From Agromyces sp. H66 (GTDB taxonomy: Bacteria > Actinomycetota > Actinomycetes > Actinomycetales > Microbacteriaceae), in assembly GCF_004959775.1 (NCBI RefSeq), contig NZ_SJZG01000001.1, forward strand, positions 434,001-498,000: a stretch of 64,000 nt of DNA, given 5' to 3'. Under the pieces are notes generated by a model. That model was not told where the DNA came from. It was given only the letters and a program-made list of their open reading frames with translations, and searched no databases. The translations under genes and the position numbers were made by a program. Shown one piece after another: positions 16,340 to 25,852 of the stretch. Position 1 is the first letter of the stretch. Each line of letters begins with the position of its first letter.

Positions 16340-17071
16340 TCAGCCGAGCTCACTCGAGATGCGATCGGCGGTCTCCCGCAGGGCGGGAAGGTGCTTCTTC
16401 AGCCTGTCGAGGTCGGCGACCACGCGGATCGCGGTGACGGAGACGGCGCCGACCACGCCGAGCGGACTCTCGACGGGCACGGCGATGCAGTTGACGTACG
16501 CCTCGAACTCGCGGTCGTCGGCGGCCCAGCCGCGGGCGGCCACGCGTGCCAGCTCCTCGTCGAGCTGCTCACGGGTGGCGAGCGTGCGGTCGGTGAAGCG
16601 GTGCCACGTGAGATCGTCGAGCACCGCGTCGCGCCCCGCGGTATCGAGCTCGGCGAGGATCGCCTTGCCGACCGCCGAGCAGTAGGGGATGACCTCGCGG
16701 CCGATGCGCGAGTACATGCGCACGCCCGAGGCATCCTCGGCCTTGTCGACGTAGACGATCGAGCGGTCCATGAGTGCGGCGAGGTGCACGGTGTTGCCGA
16801 TCCGGCGCTGGAGGCGCCGCACATGCACGGAACCCGCCTCGCGGAGGTCGAGCGAGTCGAGGGCGTCCTTCGCGAGGCCGGCCAGCCGCCCGCCCAGCGT
16901 GTACCGCCCGGAGCTGCTCCGGCGCACCCATCCGACTTCCTCGAGCGATCGCAGCTCGCGGAACATGGTCGAGCGGTGCAGGCCGAACGCCTCGGCGAGC
17001 TCGGTGACCGTGCGTGGGTCGGCGGCGATCGCATCGATGATGCGGGCGGCGCGGGTGACGCTCTGCGACAT
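16340..17071 (-). CDS. IclR-family transcriptional regulator
   Basis: 243 residues. The N-terminal winged helix (SQSVTRAARIIDAIAADPRT, then ELAEAFGLHRSTMFRELRSL) is followed by the IclR effector domain with YCSAVGKAILAEL, NCIAVPVESPLGVVGAVSV and a C-terminal helix. The ATG is preceded by GAGGAGGCATCC. It is divergent from the KDG kinase and KDPG aldolase genes and shares with them an intergenic space containing two TGCAA dyads. By context it controls sugar-acid breakdown, like KdgR-type IclR proteins; the effector is probably KDG or a precursor, which is inference. Confidence 0.87.
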   Translation of the reverse strand: MSQSVTRAARIIDAIAADPRTVTELAEAFGLHRSTMFRELRSLEEVGWVRRSSSGRYTLGGRLAGLAKDALDSLDLREAGSVHVRRLQRRIGNTVHLAALMDRSIVYVDKAEDASGVRMYSRIGREVIPYCSAVGKAILAELDTAGRDAVLDDLTWHRFTDRTLATREQLDEELARVAARGWAADDREFEAYVNCIAVPVESPLGVVGAVSVTAIRVVADLDRLKKHLPALRETADRISSELG

Positions 17072-17105
17072 GGATGCCTCCTCGGTGATGCTCCCGGAAA
17101 CGGAC

Positions 17106-17144
17106 GTTGCATCTGCTGCAACACAGTTGCATCGCATGTGCAAC
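17106..17144. promoter_or_regulatory. two GTTGCA/TGCAAC operator dyads between the IclR gene and the KDG kinase gene
   Basis: GTTGCA-5 nt-TGCAAC (17106-17122) and GTTGCA-7 nt-TGCAAC (17126-17144) lie side by side in the divergent gap; a third half site, TTGCAAC, is inside the start of the kinase gene. They are the obvious binding sites of the IclR-type protein. CATAAG at 17153-17158 may be the -10 box of the kinase gene, whose GTG would then be nearly leaderless. Confidence 0.7.
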
Positions 17145-17161
17145 ACGGTCAGCATAAGGGC

Positions 17162-18097
17162 GTGACCTTGCAACCCGAAGTGCTCGCCGTCGGCGAGACG
17201 ATGATGCTTGTCGCGCCGGCGTTCGCCGAACCGCTCGAGTCGGCCGCCGACTTCCGCCTCGACCCGGGCGGCGCGGAGGCGAACGTGGCCTCGCATCTCG
17301 CCGCACTCGGACGGCCCGCCGCGTGGGCCGGGCTCGTCGGCGACGACGCGCTCGGTCGTCGCCTGCTGCGGCAACTCGCCGAGCGCGGCGTCGACACGCG
17401 CTGGGTGCGCACCGACCCCGACGCTCCGACGGGCGTCTACTTCAAGGATCCCGGTCGCGCCGTGCAGTACTTCCGCCGGGGCTCTGCGGCGTCGCGCATG
17501 GACGCCGGCTACGCGGCGACGCTGCCCGTCGAACGGGTCCGCCTCCTGCACCTCTCGGGCATCACCCCGGCGCTCTCCGATGCGTGCGACGCCATGGTCG
17601 ACGCGCTCTTCGCCCGAGCGAAGGCGGCGGGCGTGCCGGTCAGCTTCGACGTCAATCATCGGGCGGCGCTGTGGCCGTCGACGGATGTCGCGGCGCGTCG
17701 GCTCCGTGAGCTCGCCGCCCGTGCCGACCTCGTGTTCGTCGGCCTCGACGAGGCGGCCGCGCTGTGGGGCTCGACGCTCGGCGTCGCGGTCCGCACGCCC
17801 GACGACGTTCGCGCGCTCCTCCCCGAACCAATCGTGCTCGTGGTGAAGGACGGCGCGGTGGGCGCGACCGAGTACAGCGTGGCAGGCGTCGCGCACGTGG
17901 CCGCTCTCGAGGTGGAACTCGTCGAGGCGGTCGGCGCGGGCGACGCATTCGCCGCCGGATACCTCGTCGCCCGGCTCGACGGTGCTCCGCCGCACGCGCG
18001 ACTCCGGGCCGGGCACGAGCGCGCCGCGCTCGTGCTCGCCGACACCGCCGACTTCCCACGGCGGACCCCCGACTCCACGACGCACCCGAGAGGCTGA
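17162..18097 (+). CDS. kdgK: PfkB-family sugar kinase, probable 2-keto-3-deoxygluconate kinase
   Basis: 311 residues of the PfkB/ribokinase fold. DPGGAEANVASHLAALGRPAAWAGLVGDD is the first PfkB signature region, and EAVGAGDAFAAGY the second, with the catalytic base Asp261. The gene following it by 3 nt encodes KDPG aldolase, so it very likely phosphorylates 2-keto-3-deoxygluconate to KDPG, the last-but-one step of uronate and gluconate breakdown. Fructokinase is the main alternative, less likely from context. Expression should be controlled by the divergent IclR protein. Confidence 0.84.
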   Translation: MTLQPEVLAVGETMMLVAPAFAEPLESAADFRLDPGGAEANVASHLAALGRPAAWAGLVGDDALGRRLLRQLAERGVDTRWVRTDPDAPTGVYFKDPGRAVQYFRRGSAASRMDAGYAATLPVERVRLLHLSGITPALSDACDAMVDALFARAKAAGVPVSFDVNHRAALWPSTDVAARRLRELAARADLVFVGLDEAAALWGSTLGVAVRTPDDVRALLPEPIVLVVKDGAVGATEYSVAGVAHVAALEVELVEAVGAGDAFAAGYLVARLDGAPPHARLRAGHERAALVLADTADFPRRTPDSTTHPRG

Positions 18098-18100
18098 CGC

Positions 18101-18727
18101 ATGACCGAGCTCACCAACTCGCAGTTCGACGACCTCTTCGCCGGGCGCCCGCTCATGGCGATCTTCCGCGGCCTCGGGGTCGCGCGCAGCCTCGAGCTCG
18201 CCCGTCGCGCCTGGGACCTCGGCATCGACGTCGTCGAGCTGCCGATCCAGTCCGACGCCGACGTCGAGGCCCTCGCCGCCGTCGTCGAGGCGGGGCGCGC
18301 CGAGGGGCGCCTCGTGGGCGCGGGCACCGTCGTGGCCGCGCGGCACGTCGAGCTCGCGGCATCCGCCGGCGCTGCGTTCACGGTGAGCCCCGGGTTCGAC
18401 GCCGACATCGTGCGAGCATCGGTCGCGGCGGGGCTGCCACCCCTGCCCGGCGTCGCGACCGCGACCGAGGTGCAGGCGGCGATGACGCTCGGCCTCACCT
18501 GGTTGAAGGCGTTTCCGGCCTCGCTGCTCGGAACCGCGTGGTTCCGCGTGATGTCGGGACCGTTCCCCGAGGCCCGGTTCGTCGCCACGGGCGGAATGGA
18601 TGCCGCGAATGCCGGGGGTTTCCTCGCCGCGGGCGTGCGCACGGTCGCGGTCGGATCGGCCCTCGAGGACCCGTCGCAACTGCCCGCGCTCGCCGCCCTG
18701 CTCGAGCGGGTTCCGGTGGTCGAGTAG
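18101..18727 (+). CDS. eda: KHG/KDPG aldolase
   Basis: 208 residues. The class I aldolase pattern is clear: Glu47 in DVVELPIQ, Arg23 in AIFRGLG, GAGTV, and the Schiff-base Lys136 in TWLKAFPAS, then the phosphate-binding ATGGMDAANAGGFLAAG. It splits 2-keto-3-deoxy-6-phosphogluconate into pyruvate and glyceraldehyde 3-phosphate. It follows the kinase by 3 nt. The last codons and the TAG stop lie in a dispersed palindromic repeat (from 18718), so the C-terminal VVE was probably supplied by that repeat. Confidence 0.93.
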   Translation: MTELTNSQFDDLFAGRPLMAIFRGLGVARSLELARRAWDLGIDVVELPIQSDADVEALAAVVEAGRAEGRLVGAGTVVAARHVELAASAGAAFTVSPGFDADIVRASVAAGLPPLPGVATATEVQAAMTLGLTWLKAFPASLLGTAWFRVMSGPFPEARFVATGGMDAANAGGFLAAGVRTVAVGSALEDPSQLPALAALLERVPVVE

Positions 18728-18752
18728 GTCGCGACGCGATCGTATCGAGACC
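18718..18752. repeat. REP-like dispersed palindrome GGTCGAGTAG...CGTATCGAGACC
   Basis: A 35-bp element with inverted ends (GGTCGA and TCGAGACC), of a kind scattered through many Microbacteriaceae genomes as far as I recall. It overlaps the end of the aldolase gene and sits between that gene and the convergent MerR gene, where it could act as a bidirectional terminator. The dnaX linker holds three relatives. Confidence 0.68.
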
Positions 18753-18761
18753 CGATCGCCG

Positions 18762-19382
18762 TCAGCCGCCGAGATCCCGTCGCGCCGCCACGTCCTGGTG
18801 AGCGAGGCGCCGCAGCGCGAGGATCACCGGCTCGTAGAGGGCGGTGCCGAGCACCGTGTACTCGACGGCGGCGTGCGGCTCTCGTGGCATCCGCTCGAGG
18901 TCGAACGCGGCGATGTCGCGCAACCGGCGACCGTACGCGAGCAGGCGCTCGTCGCTGATGGGCATGCCCGCCGCCTCGCTCGCGGCGAGCGCCGACTCGA
19001 GCTGCGCAACGGCGGCGAAGCCGGGGTCGTACACCTGTCCCAGCGCCTCGAGGGCGGCACGCGCGCGGGGGTACGGGTCGGGGTCGTCGGCGGATGCCTC
19101 GGCCACCGTCGGCGGAAGGGCGCTCACGGCGCGACCGAGGGTGGCATAGAGGTCGTCGCCCGGATCATCGACGAGCGCGAGGATCGTACGCGCCTGCTGC
19201 ACGCTGAGCCCGACCGCGCCGGTGAGCGCGCGGATGAGGCGCAGTCGTCGCAGGTGGGAAGTGTCGTAGGTCGCCTGCGTCGCCGACGTGGCGACGCCGG
19301 GATGCAGCAGGCCCTCGCGCAGGTAGTACTTCACCGTGGCGAGGGGGAGCCCTGCGGCGTCGGCGAGGGCGGAGATGCGCAT
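18762..19382 (-). CDS. MerR-family transcriptional regulator
   Basis: 206 residues. The MerR helix-turn-helix is at the N-terminus (MRISALADAAGLPLATVKYYLREGLL), with a wing ending TYDTSHLRRLRLIRAL, then a dimer helix (SVQQARTILALVDDP) and a helical C-terminal domain without metal-type cysteines. The effector is therefore likely organic and unknown. I start at 19382 because a GGAG site lies just upstream; 17 further residues are possible from 19433 but run through the operator. It diverges from a small membrane-protein gene, which is the probable target. Confidence 0.84.
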   Translation of the reverse strand: MRISALADAAGLPLATVKYYLREGLLHPGVATSATQATYDTSHLRRLRLIRALTGAVGLSVQQARTILALVDDPGDDLYATLGRAVSALPPTVAEASADDPDPYPRARAALEALGQVYDPGFAAVAQLESALAASEAAGMPISDERLLAYGRRLRDIAAFDLERMPREPHAAVEYTVLGTALYEPVILALRRLAHQDVAARRDLGG

Positions 19383-19408
19383 ACGGACTCCTTGCATTGG
19401 ATATCGAT

Positions 19409-19428
19409 ACTCTCTAATATTGGAGAGT
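19409..19428. promoter_or_regulatory. 20-bp palindrome between the MerR gene and the membrane-protein gene
   Basis: ACTCTCTAATATTGGAGAGT is a 20-bp palindrome except for one base pair, in a conspicuously AT-rich pocket. It is the likely MerR operator. TATCTA (19434-19439) just after it can serve as the -10 box for the rightward gene. Confidence 0.65.
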
Positions 19429-19469
19429 CTCACTATCTAATCATGCTTCACGAACCGGAAGGACCGGCC

Positions 19470-19889
19470 ATGCCGTCCCCCAACGACCTCATCCTCATCG
19501 GCATCCTGCTGCTCGCGCTCGTCACGGTGGAGAGCGGCGGGTACTTCCTCACCCGCGTGGTGCGTGGGCACGTTCCCGTGAACCGGCTGCAGCAGAGCTT
19601 CTTCCGAGCCGGCCACGCCCACGCCGCCGTGCTCCTCGTGTTGTCGATCGCGATCCTCGCGGTGATCTCGCATGCCGCGCTCGACGGGTTCTGGCTCTGG
19701 CTCGCCCGCACGGGCGTGCCGATCGCGGCAATCCTGATGCCGGCCGGATTCTTCCTGTCGGTACTCGGAAAGGAGCCCGAGCGTCCCAACCGGCTGATCG
19801 CGCTGCTCTGGCTCGGGGTCGTCTCGCTGACCGCGGCGCTCATCACGGCGGGCATCGGGCTCATCGCGGGCGGCGTCGCCGCGCTCTGA
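19470..19889 (+). CDS. four-helix membrane protein, probable MerR target
   Basis: 139 residues with four hydrophobic segments (about 6-24, 48-68, 76-97 and 111-135). Between helices 1 and 2 is TRVVRGHVPVNRLQQSFFRAGHAHA; GHAHA gives two histidines near a membrane face. I know such proteins only as conserved hypotheticals found beside MerR regulators. The ATG at 19470 has a good GGAAGGA site 6 nt upstream. The in-frame ATG at 19443 would fit a leaderless message from the -10 box next to the palindrome, adding nine residues. Confidence 0.72.
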   Translation: MPSPNDLILIGILLLALVTVESGGYFLTRVVRGHVPVNRLQQSFFRAGHAHAAVLLVLSIAILAVISHAALDGFWLWLARTGVPIAAILMPAGFFLSVLGKEPERPNRLIALLWLGVVSLTAALITAGIGLIAGGVAAL

Positions 19890-19908
19890 GCCACGGTCCC
19901 GAGCCCCG

Positions 19909-19957
19909 CCGGTCCCTGAGCTCGTCGAAGGGTCGCTTCGACAGGCTCGGCGACCGG
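19909..19957. repeat. dispersed hairpin repeat (CCCTGAG...TCGAAGGG / CTTCGACAGGCTC)
   Basis: CCGGTCCCTGAGCTCGTCGAAG and CTTCGACAGGCTCGGCGACCGG lie as imperfect inverted arms. The motif (CCTGAGC-x-TCGAAGG) is a frequent intergenic repeat in Micrococcales. Another copy in the opposite order follows the VOC gene. Confidence 0.65.
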
Positions 19958-19978
19958 CCACGTGTCGGCAGATCGCAG

Positions 19979-19984
19979 TACCGT
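19979..19984 (+). promoter_or_regulatory. leaderless -10 box (TACCGT) of the VOC gene
   Basis: TACCGT, 6 nt, ATG at 19991; the same arrangement as upstream of tadA. Confidence 0.52.
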
Positions 19985-19990
19985 CGCACC

Positions 19991-20452
19991 ATGGCCATCC
20001 CGCAGCGCTTCACCCTCGTGACCCTCGGCGTCGCCGACGTCGACGCCGCCACCGCGTTCTACCGCCGACTCGGCTGGCGGCAGTCGACGCACTCCGTCGA
20101 GGGAACGACGTTCTTCTCCACACCGGGCCCGATCATCGCCCTCTGGACGAGCCCCGAGCTCGCCGTCGACGCCGGGCTCGCGAGCGACACGCATGCCGCG
20201 CCATCCGCGCCCGGGTTCCGAGGCGTCGCGCTCGCCGTCAACTTCGACTCCCGCGCCGAGGTCGATGCCGCGCTCGCCGAATGGCAGGCGGCCGGCGGCA
20301 GGGTCACCAAGCCCGCGGTCGAGACCGAGTGGGGCGGCTACAGCGGGTACGGCGCCGACCCCGACGGCAACCTGTGGGAGTTCGCCCACAACCCGTTCTG
20401 GCCGCTCGACGAACGCGGCATGCCGCACCTCGACGGCGGCGACGTGGAGTGA
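19991..20452 (+). CDS. VOC (glyoxalase/dioxygenase fold) family protein
   Basis: 153 residues with two beta-alpha-beta-beta-beta modules. The first opens VTLGVADVDAATAFYRRLGW, the second GVALAVNFDSRAEVDAALAEW, ending GYSGYGADPDGNLWEFAHNPFW, where the Glu is the usual metal ligand. Such proteins include lyases, isomerases and antibiotic-binding proteins, so the substrate is unknown. The gene stands alone, with a leaderless promoter in front and hairpin repeats on both sides in inverted order. Confidence 0.85.
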   Translation: MAIPQRFTLVTLGVADVDAATAFYRRLGWRQSTHSVEGTTFFSTPGPIIALWTSPELAVDAGLASDTHAAPSAPGFRGVALAVNFDSRAEVDAALAEWQAAGGRVTKPAVETEWGGYSGYGADPDGNLWEFAHNPFWPLDERGMPHLDGGDVE

Positions 20453-20460
20453 GGGCGCCG

Positions 20461-20512
20461 CTTCGACGAGCCCAGCGACCAGATCCGCCCGGACCCTGAG
20501 CCCGTCGAAGGG
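20461..20512. repeat. second copy pair of the CTTCGAC/CCCTGAG dispersed repeat
   Basis: CTTCGACGAGCCCAGCGACC (20461-20480) and GGACCCTGAGCCCGTCGAAG (20491-20510) belong to the same repeat family as the element at 19909-19957 but with the two halves in reverse order. It may also end the VOC transcript. Confidence 0.62.
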
Positions 20513-20562
20513 CCGGTGGGCCGCTGCATGATACGCGGTCAGGGGCACCATCTCAACGCACC

Positions 20563-20568
20563 TACACT
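20563..20568 (+). promoter_or_regulatory. leaderless -10 box (TACACT) of mqo
   Basis: TACACT is 7 nt before the mqo GTG at 20576 and there is no ribosome binding site; the message is probably leaderless. Confidence 0.55.
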
Positions 20569-20575
20569 GGAAATC

Positions 20576-22054
20576 GTGACTTCAGAGGAATCCGTCGACG
20601 TCGTGCTCATCGGCGGGGGCATCATGAGCGCGACGCTCGGCTCCCTGATCTCCCAACTGGAGCCCGATTGGAGCATCCGCGTCTACGAACGACTCGGCGA
20701 GGTCGCCCAAGAGTCGTCGAACGCGTGGAACAACGCCGGCACCGGCCACGCCGCACTCTGCGAGCTGAACTACATGCCCGAGGCATCCGACGGCACGGTC
20801 GACGCCGCGAAGGCCGTCTCGATCAATGAGCAGTTCCAGGTGAGTCGGCAGTACTGGGCGCACCTCGTCTCCACCGGTGCGCTGCCCGAGCCGCACAACT
20901 TCATCAACTCGACGCCGCACATGACCTTCGTCAAGGGCGAGGCGAACATCGAGTACCTGCGCAAGCGCGTCGCCGCACTGAAGGACCAGCCGCTCTTCGC
21001 CGACCTGGAGTACACCGAGGACCTCGAGCGCATCGCCGAGTGGACGCCGATGCTCGCGAAGAAACGAAACCCCAAGCAGAAGGTCGCCGCGACCCGCATC
21101 GAGTCCGGCACCGACGTCGACTTCGGCGCGCTCACGCGCTACCTCTTCGAGGACATGTCCCGTCGTGGGGCATCCATTCGAACCAACCACCAGGTGACCT
21201 GGCTCAAGCGCCGTCGCGACGGGCGGTGGAAGCTCCGCGTGCGCCAGTTGGTGGGGCAGTACCCATCGACCGTCAACGCGCGGTTCGTCTTCGTCGGGGC
21301 GGGCGGCGGAGCGCTCGCGCTGCTCCAGCACTCGGGCATCCCCGAGATCAAGGGGTTCGGCGGGTTCCCGATCTCGGGTCAGTTCCTGCGCACGACCAAC
21401 CCCAAGATCGTCGCCCAGCACCAGGCCAAGGTCTACGGCAAAGCCGCCGTGGGCGCGCCGCCCATGTCGGTGCCGCACCTCGACACGCGCGTCGTCGACG
21501 GCGAGAAGGCGCTGCTCTTCGGCCCGTATGCAGGCTTCACGCCGAAGTTCCTGAAGACGAGCACCTGGTTCGACCTGCCGTTCTCCATCCGGCTGCACAA
21601 CATCGTGCCGATGCTGCAGGTCGGGCTGAAGAACTTCGACCTCGTGAAGTACCTCGTGTCCGAGCTGCTCGCCTCGCGCGCTGAGAAGATGGCTGCCCTG
21701 CGCGAGTTCATGCCCACCGCGAAGGATCGCGACTGGGAGCTCATCACGGCCGGGCAGCGCGTGCAGGTCATGAAGAAGGACCCCGAGAAGGGCGGCGTGC
21801 TGCAGTTCGGCACCGAGGTCATCACGGGTGCCGACGGCACCATCGCGGGCCTCCTCGGTGCTTCGCCGGGCGCGTCGACCGCCGCGCCCATCATGCTCGA
21901 CGTGCTCGCGCGGTGCTTCCCCGACCGGTTCCCGGCGTGGGAGCCGAAGCTGCGCGAGATGATCCCGAGCTACGGAACGACGCTCTCGGAGGATCCCACC
22001 GCCGCGGCGGCGTCGCTCGCCGAGACGGCGCGCGTGCTGCGGCTCGGCGCGTAG
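20576..22054 (+). CDS. mqo: malate dehydrogenase (quinone)
   Basis: 492 residues. FAD-binding DVVLIGGGIMSATLG at the N-terminus, then YERLGEVAQESSNAWNNAGTGHAAL, FVFVGAGGGALALLQ, and the C-terminal GADGTIAGLLGASPGASTA, all characteristic of Mqo. The membrane-associated flavoenzyme oxidises malate to oxaloacetate and passes electrons to menaquinone, replacing or aiding NAD-dependent malate dehydrogenase. PEP synthase and its regulator follow, so the region handles the four-carbon/three-carbon node. Confidence 0.96.
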   Translation: MTSEESVDVVLIGGGIMSATLGSLISQLEPDWSIRVYERLGEVAQESSNAWNNAGTGHAALCELNYMPEASDGTVDAAKAVSINEQFQVSRQYWAHLVSTGALPEPHNFINSTPHMTFVKGEANIEYLRKRVAALKDQPLFADLEYTEDLERIAEWTPMLAKKRNPKQKVAATRIESGTDVDFGALTRYLFEDMSRRGASIRTNHQVTWLKRRRDGRWKLRVRQLVGQYPSTVNARFVFVGAGGGALALLQHSGIPEIKGFGGFPISGQFLRTTNPKIVAQHQAKVYGKAAVGAPPMSVPHLDTRVVDGEKALLFGPYAGFTPKFLKTSTWFDLPFSIRLHNIVPMLQVGLKNFDLVKYLVSELLASRAEKMAALREFMPTAKDRDWELITAGQRVQVMKKDPEKGGVLQFGTEVITGADGTIAGLLGASPGASTAAPIMLDVLARCFPDRFPAWEPKLREMIPSYGTTLSEDPTAAAASLAETARVLRLGA

Positions 22055-22162
22055 CGGCGGCATCCGCTGGGCGGGCGCCCCTCGAACGGTGTTTCGTGTC
22101 GAGACCGCAAGAAGCGCGATTCTTTCAGTGACCGATTACTGAATCGCCGCGCGCTCTCCGCG

Positions 22163-22168
22163 TAGGGT
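22163..22168 (+). promoter_or_regulatory. leaderless -10 box (TAGGGT) of the leader ORF and PEP synthase regulator
   Basis: TAGGGT, 6 nt, ATG at 22175. The first codon of the transcript would be the start of a 22-residue reading frame, not of the regulator itself. Confidence 0.5.
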
Positions 22169-22174
22169 CGAATC

Positions 22175-22243
22175 ATGACGAGATCTTCTCGCCGCGGCGC
22201 GCGTGATGACGGGTGCGCCGTCAACGACGGGTTCGGCGCATGA
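22175..22243 (+). CDS. 22-residue leader ORF coupled to the PEP synthase regulator gene
   Basis: A short frame beginning MTRSSRRGARDDG and ending FGA-stop. Its TGA overlaps the ATG of the next gene (ATGA at 22240-22243), the classic arrangement for translational coupling. It has a leaderless promoter in front, whereas the regulator gene has no ribosome binding site of its own that I can see. It may be a true leader peptide, or an N-terminal extension artefact if the real start lies elsewhere. Confidence 0.45.
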   Translation: MTRSSRRGARDDGCAVNDGFGA

Positions 22244-23097
22244 TCGACCCCGACGTCCCGATCGCCACGGGCGCGGTCCCCATCCAGACCGCGCAGCGGT
22301 ACGCGTACTTCGTGTCCGACAGCACCGGCATCACCGCGGAGACCCTCGGCAGCGCGCTCCTGGCGAACTTCCCGACGATCAGGTTCGTACGTCAGACGAT
22401 CCCATTCGTCGACACGGTCGAGGGCGCACGCAACGTCGTCGCCGAGATCGACCGCGCCCGCGTCGACGGGGGGCGCCCGCTCGTCTTCACCACCATCAAG
22501 GCGGCCGAGGTGCGCGCCGTGATCGGCGGCGCGAATGCGGTGATCATCGACCTGCTCGCGGGGCACCTCGTCGAACTGGAGCGCGCGCTCGACACCACCG
22601 CGTCGGCGCAGCTCGGCCAGTACCACGCGGTCGGCGATGCCGAGCGGTACTTCGCGCGCATGCGCGCCGTCGAGTACGCCATCGAGCACGACGACGGCCA
22701 GAGCCGCCGCGCGCTCGACATCGCCGACGTCGTGCTCATCGCGCCGAGTCGCTGCGGCAAGACCCCGACCACGATGTACCTGGCGCTCCAGTACGGTCTC
22801 CTCGTCGCGAACTATCCGCTCACCGACGACGACTTTCCGACCGATGGGCTGCCCCGCGCCGTCGCCAGGTACGCCGACCGCTGCTTCGGGTTGACGACGA
22901 CGCCGCTGCGGCTCAGCCAGGTGCGGCACGAGCGGCGCCCGAACTCCCGCTACGCGAGTCTCGAGCAGTGCACGCTCGAGCTGCGGCGCGCCGAAGACCT
23001 CTACCGACGCAACCGCGTCCCCTTCCTGAACTCCTCCACGAAGAGCGTCGAGGAGATGTCGGCGGTCATCATGCAGACCATGCACCTGCGCGTATGA
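22240..23097 (+). CDS. ppsR: PEP synthase regulatory protein (bifunctional kinase/pyrophosphorylase, DUF299)
   Basis: 285 residues. [24 protein letters not shown] is the family N-terminus; the P-loop is [10 protein letters not shown] (168-177), with T-rich [12 protein letters not shown] after it, and the C-terminal [16 protein letters not shown] is also typical. It inactivates PEP synthase or pyruvate phosphate dikinase by ADP-dependent phosphorylation of a threonine and reverses this with phosphate. In most relatives the P-loop reads GVSRxGKTP, so AP in place of GV is a small oddity. The GTG at 22213 was rejected in favour of the ATG coupled to the leader ORF. ppsA follows after 22 bp. Confidence 0.9.
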   Translation: MIDPDVPIATGAVPIQTAQRYAYFVSDSTGITAETLGSALLANFPTIRFVRQTIPFVDTVEGARNVVAEIDRARVDGGRPLVFTTIKAAEVRAVIGGANAVIIDLLAGHLVELERALDTTASAQLGQYHAVGDAERYFARMRAVEYAIEHDDGQSRRALDIADVVLIAPSRCGKTPTTMYLALQYGLLVANYPLTDDDFPTDGLPRAVARYADRCFGLTTTPLRLSQVRHERRPNSRYASLEQCTLELRRAEDLYRRNRVPFLNSSTKSVEEMSAVIMQTMHLRV

Positions 23098-23119
23098 CCC
23101 ATCGAGTGAGGTACACGAA

Positions 23120-25504
<2,385 letters not shown>

Positions 25505-25582
25505 GCGGGTCGGATGCCGCGGCGCGCTGTCGTGGCATCCACTCGCCCGCGGCGAATGCTTGCCCTCTCGCACGAGCCTCTG

Positions 25583-25852
25583 CTACTGTCGACCCCGCTA
25601 TGAAGTGAGCACATCCCATGGTCCCGCGCCTGAGGCGCCGTTGACACCGGGTGTGCACTTCCACTGATCGCGACAGTGTCGCGCGCACCCGTTTCGTGAC
25701 GGCGAATGCCCGGCGGGACTCATCCATCCGCTCCCGGGTCGCCGACCGCGCCGCCGTGCCGCGTGCGCGCCGTTCGGTGCATCGTTCGCGCCCGCACGCC
25801 GTCGCCGGCGACGGTCTGCGGCCCGGGGGCACTCGCGAACGGACGTTCCCGC
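25583..25852 (+). promoter_or_regulatory. long 5' leader of the ABC-F gene with hairpins and an Arg-rich micro-ORF
   Basis: A TACTGT -10-like box (25583-25588) lies some 265 bp before the ABC-F start. In between are ATG-AAG-TGA at 25599, an 8-codon ORF at 25618, the palindrome CGCGACAGTGTCGCG (about 25667-25682), and ACAC/GTGT and GCGCC/GGCGC hairpins. This layout is that of translation-controlled attenuators upstream of antibiotic-resistance ABC-F genes. The first part of the gap (25505-25580) contains a GGATGCC/GGCATCC hairpin that may terminate ppsA. Confidence 0.5.
25618..25644 (+). CDS. eight-codon leader peptide MVPRLRRR
   Basis: ATG GTC CCG CGC CTG AGG CGC CGT TGA: four arginines in eight residues. 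It overlaps a GCGCC/GGCGC hairpin, so ribosome stalling on it would change the RNA fold downstream. No Shine-Dalgarno site is obvious. The peptide is too short to judge by coding statistics; its position before an ABC-F gene is the argument. Confidence 0.4.
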   Translation: MVPRLRRR

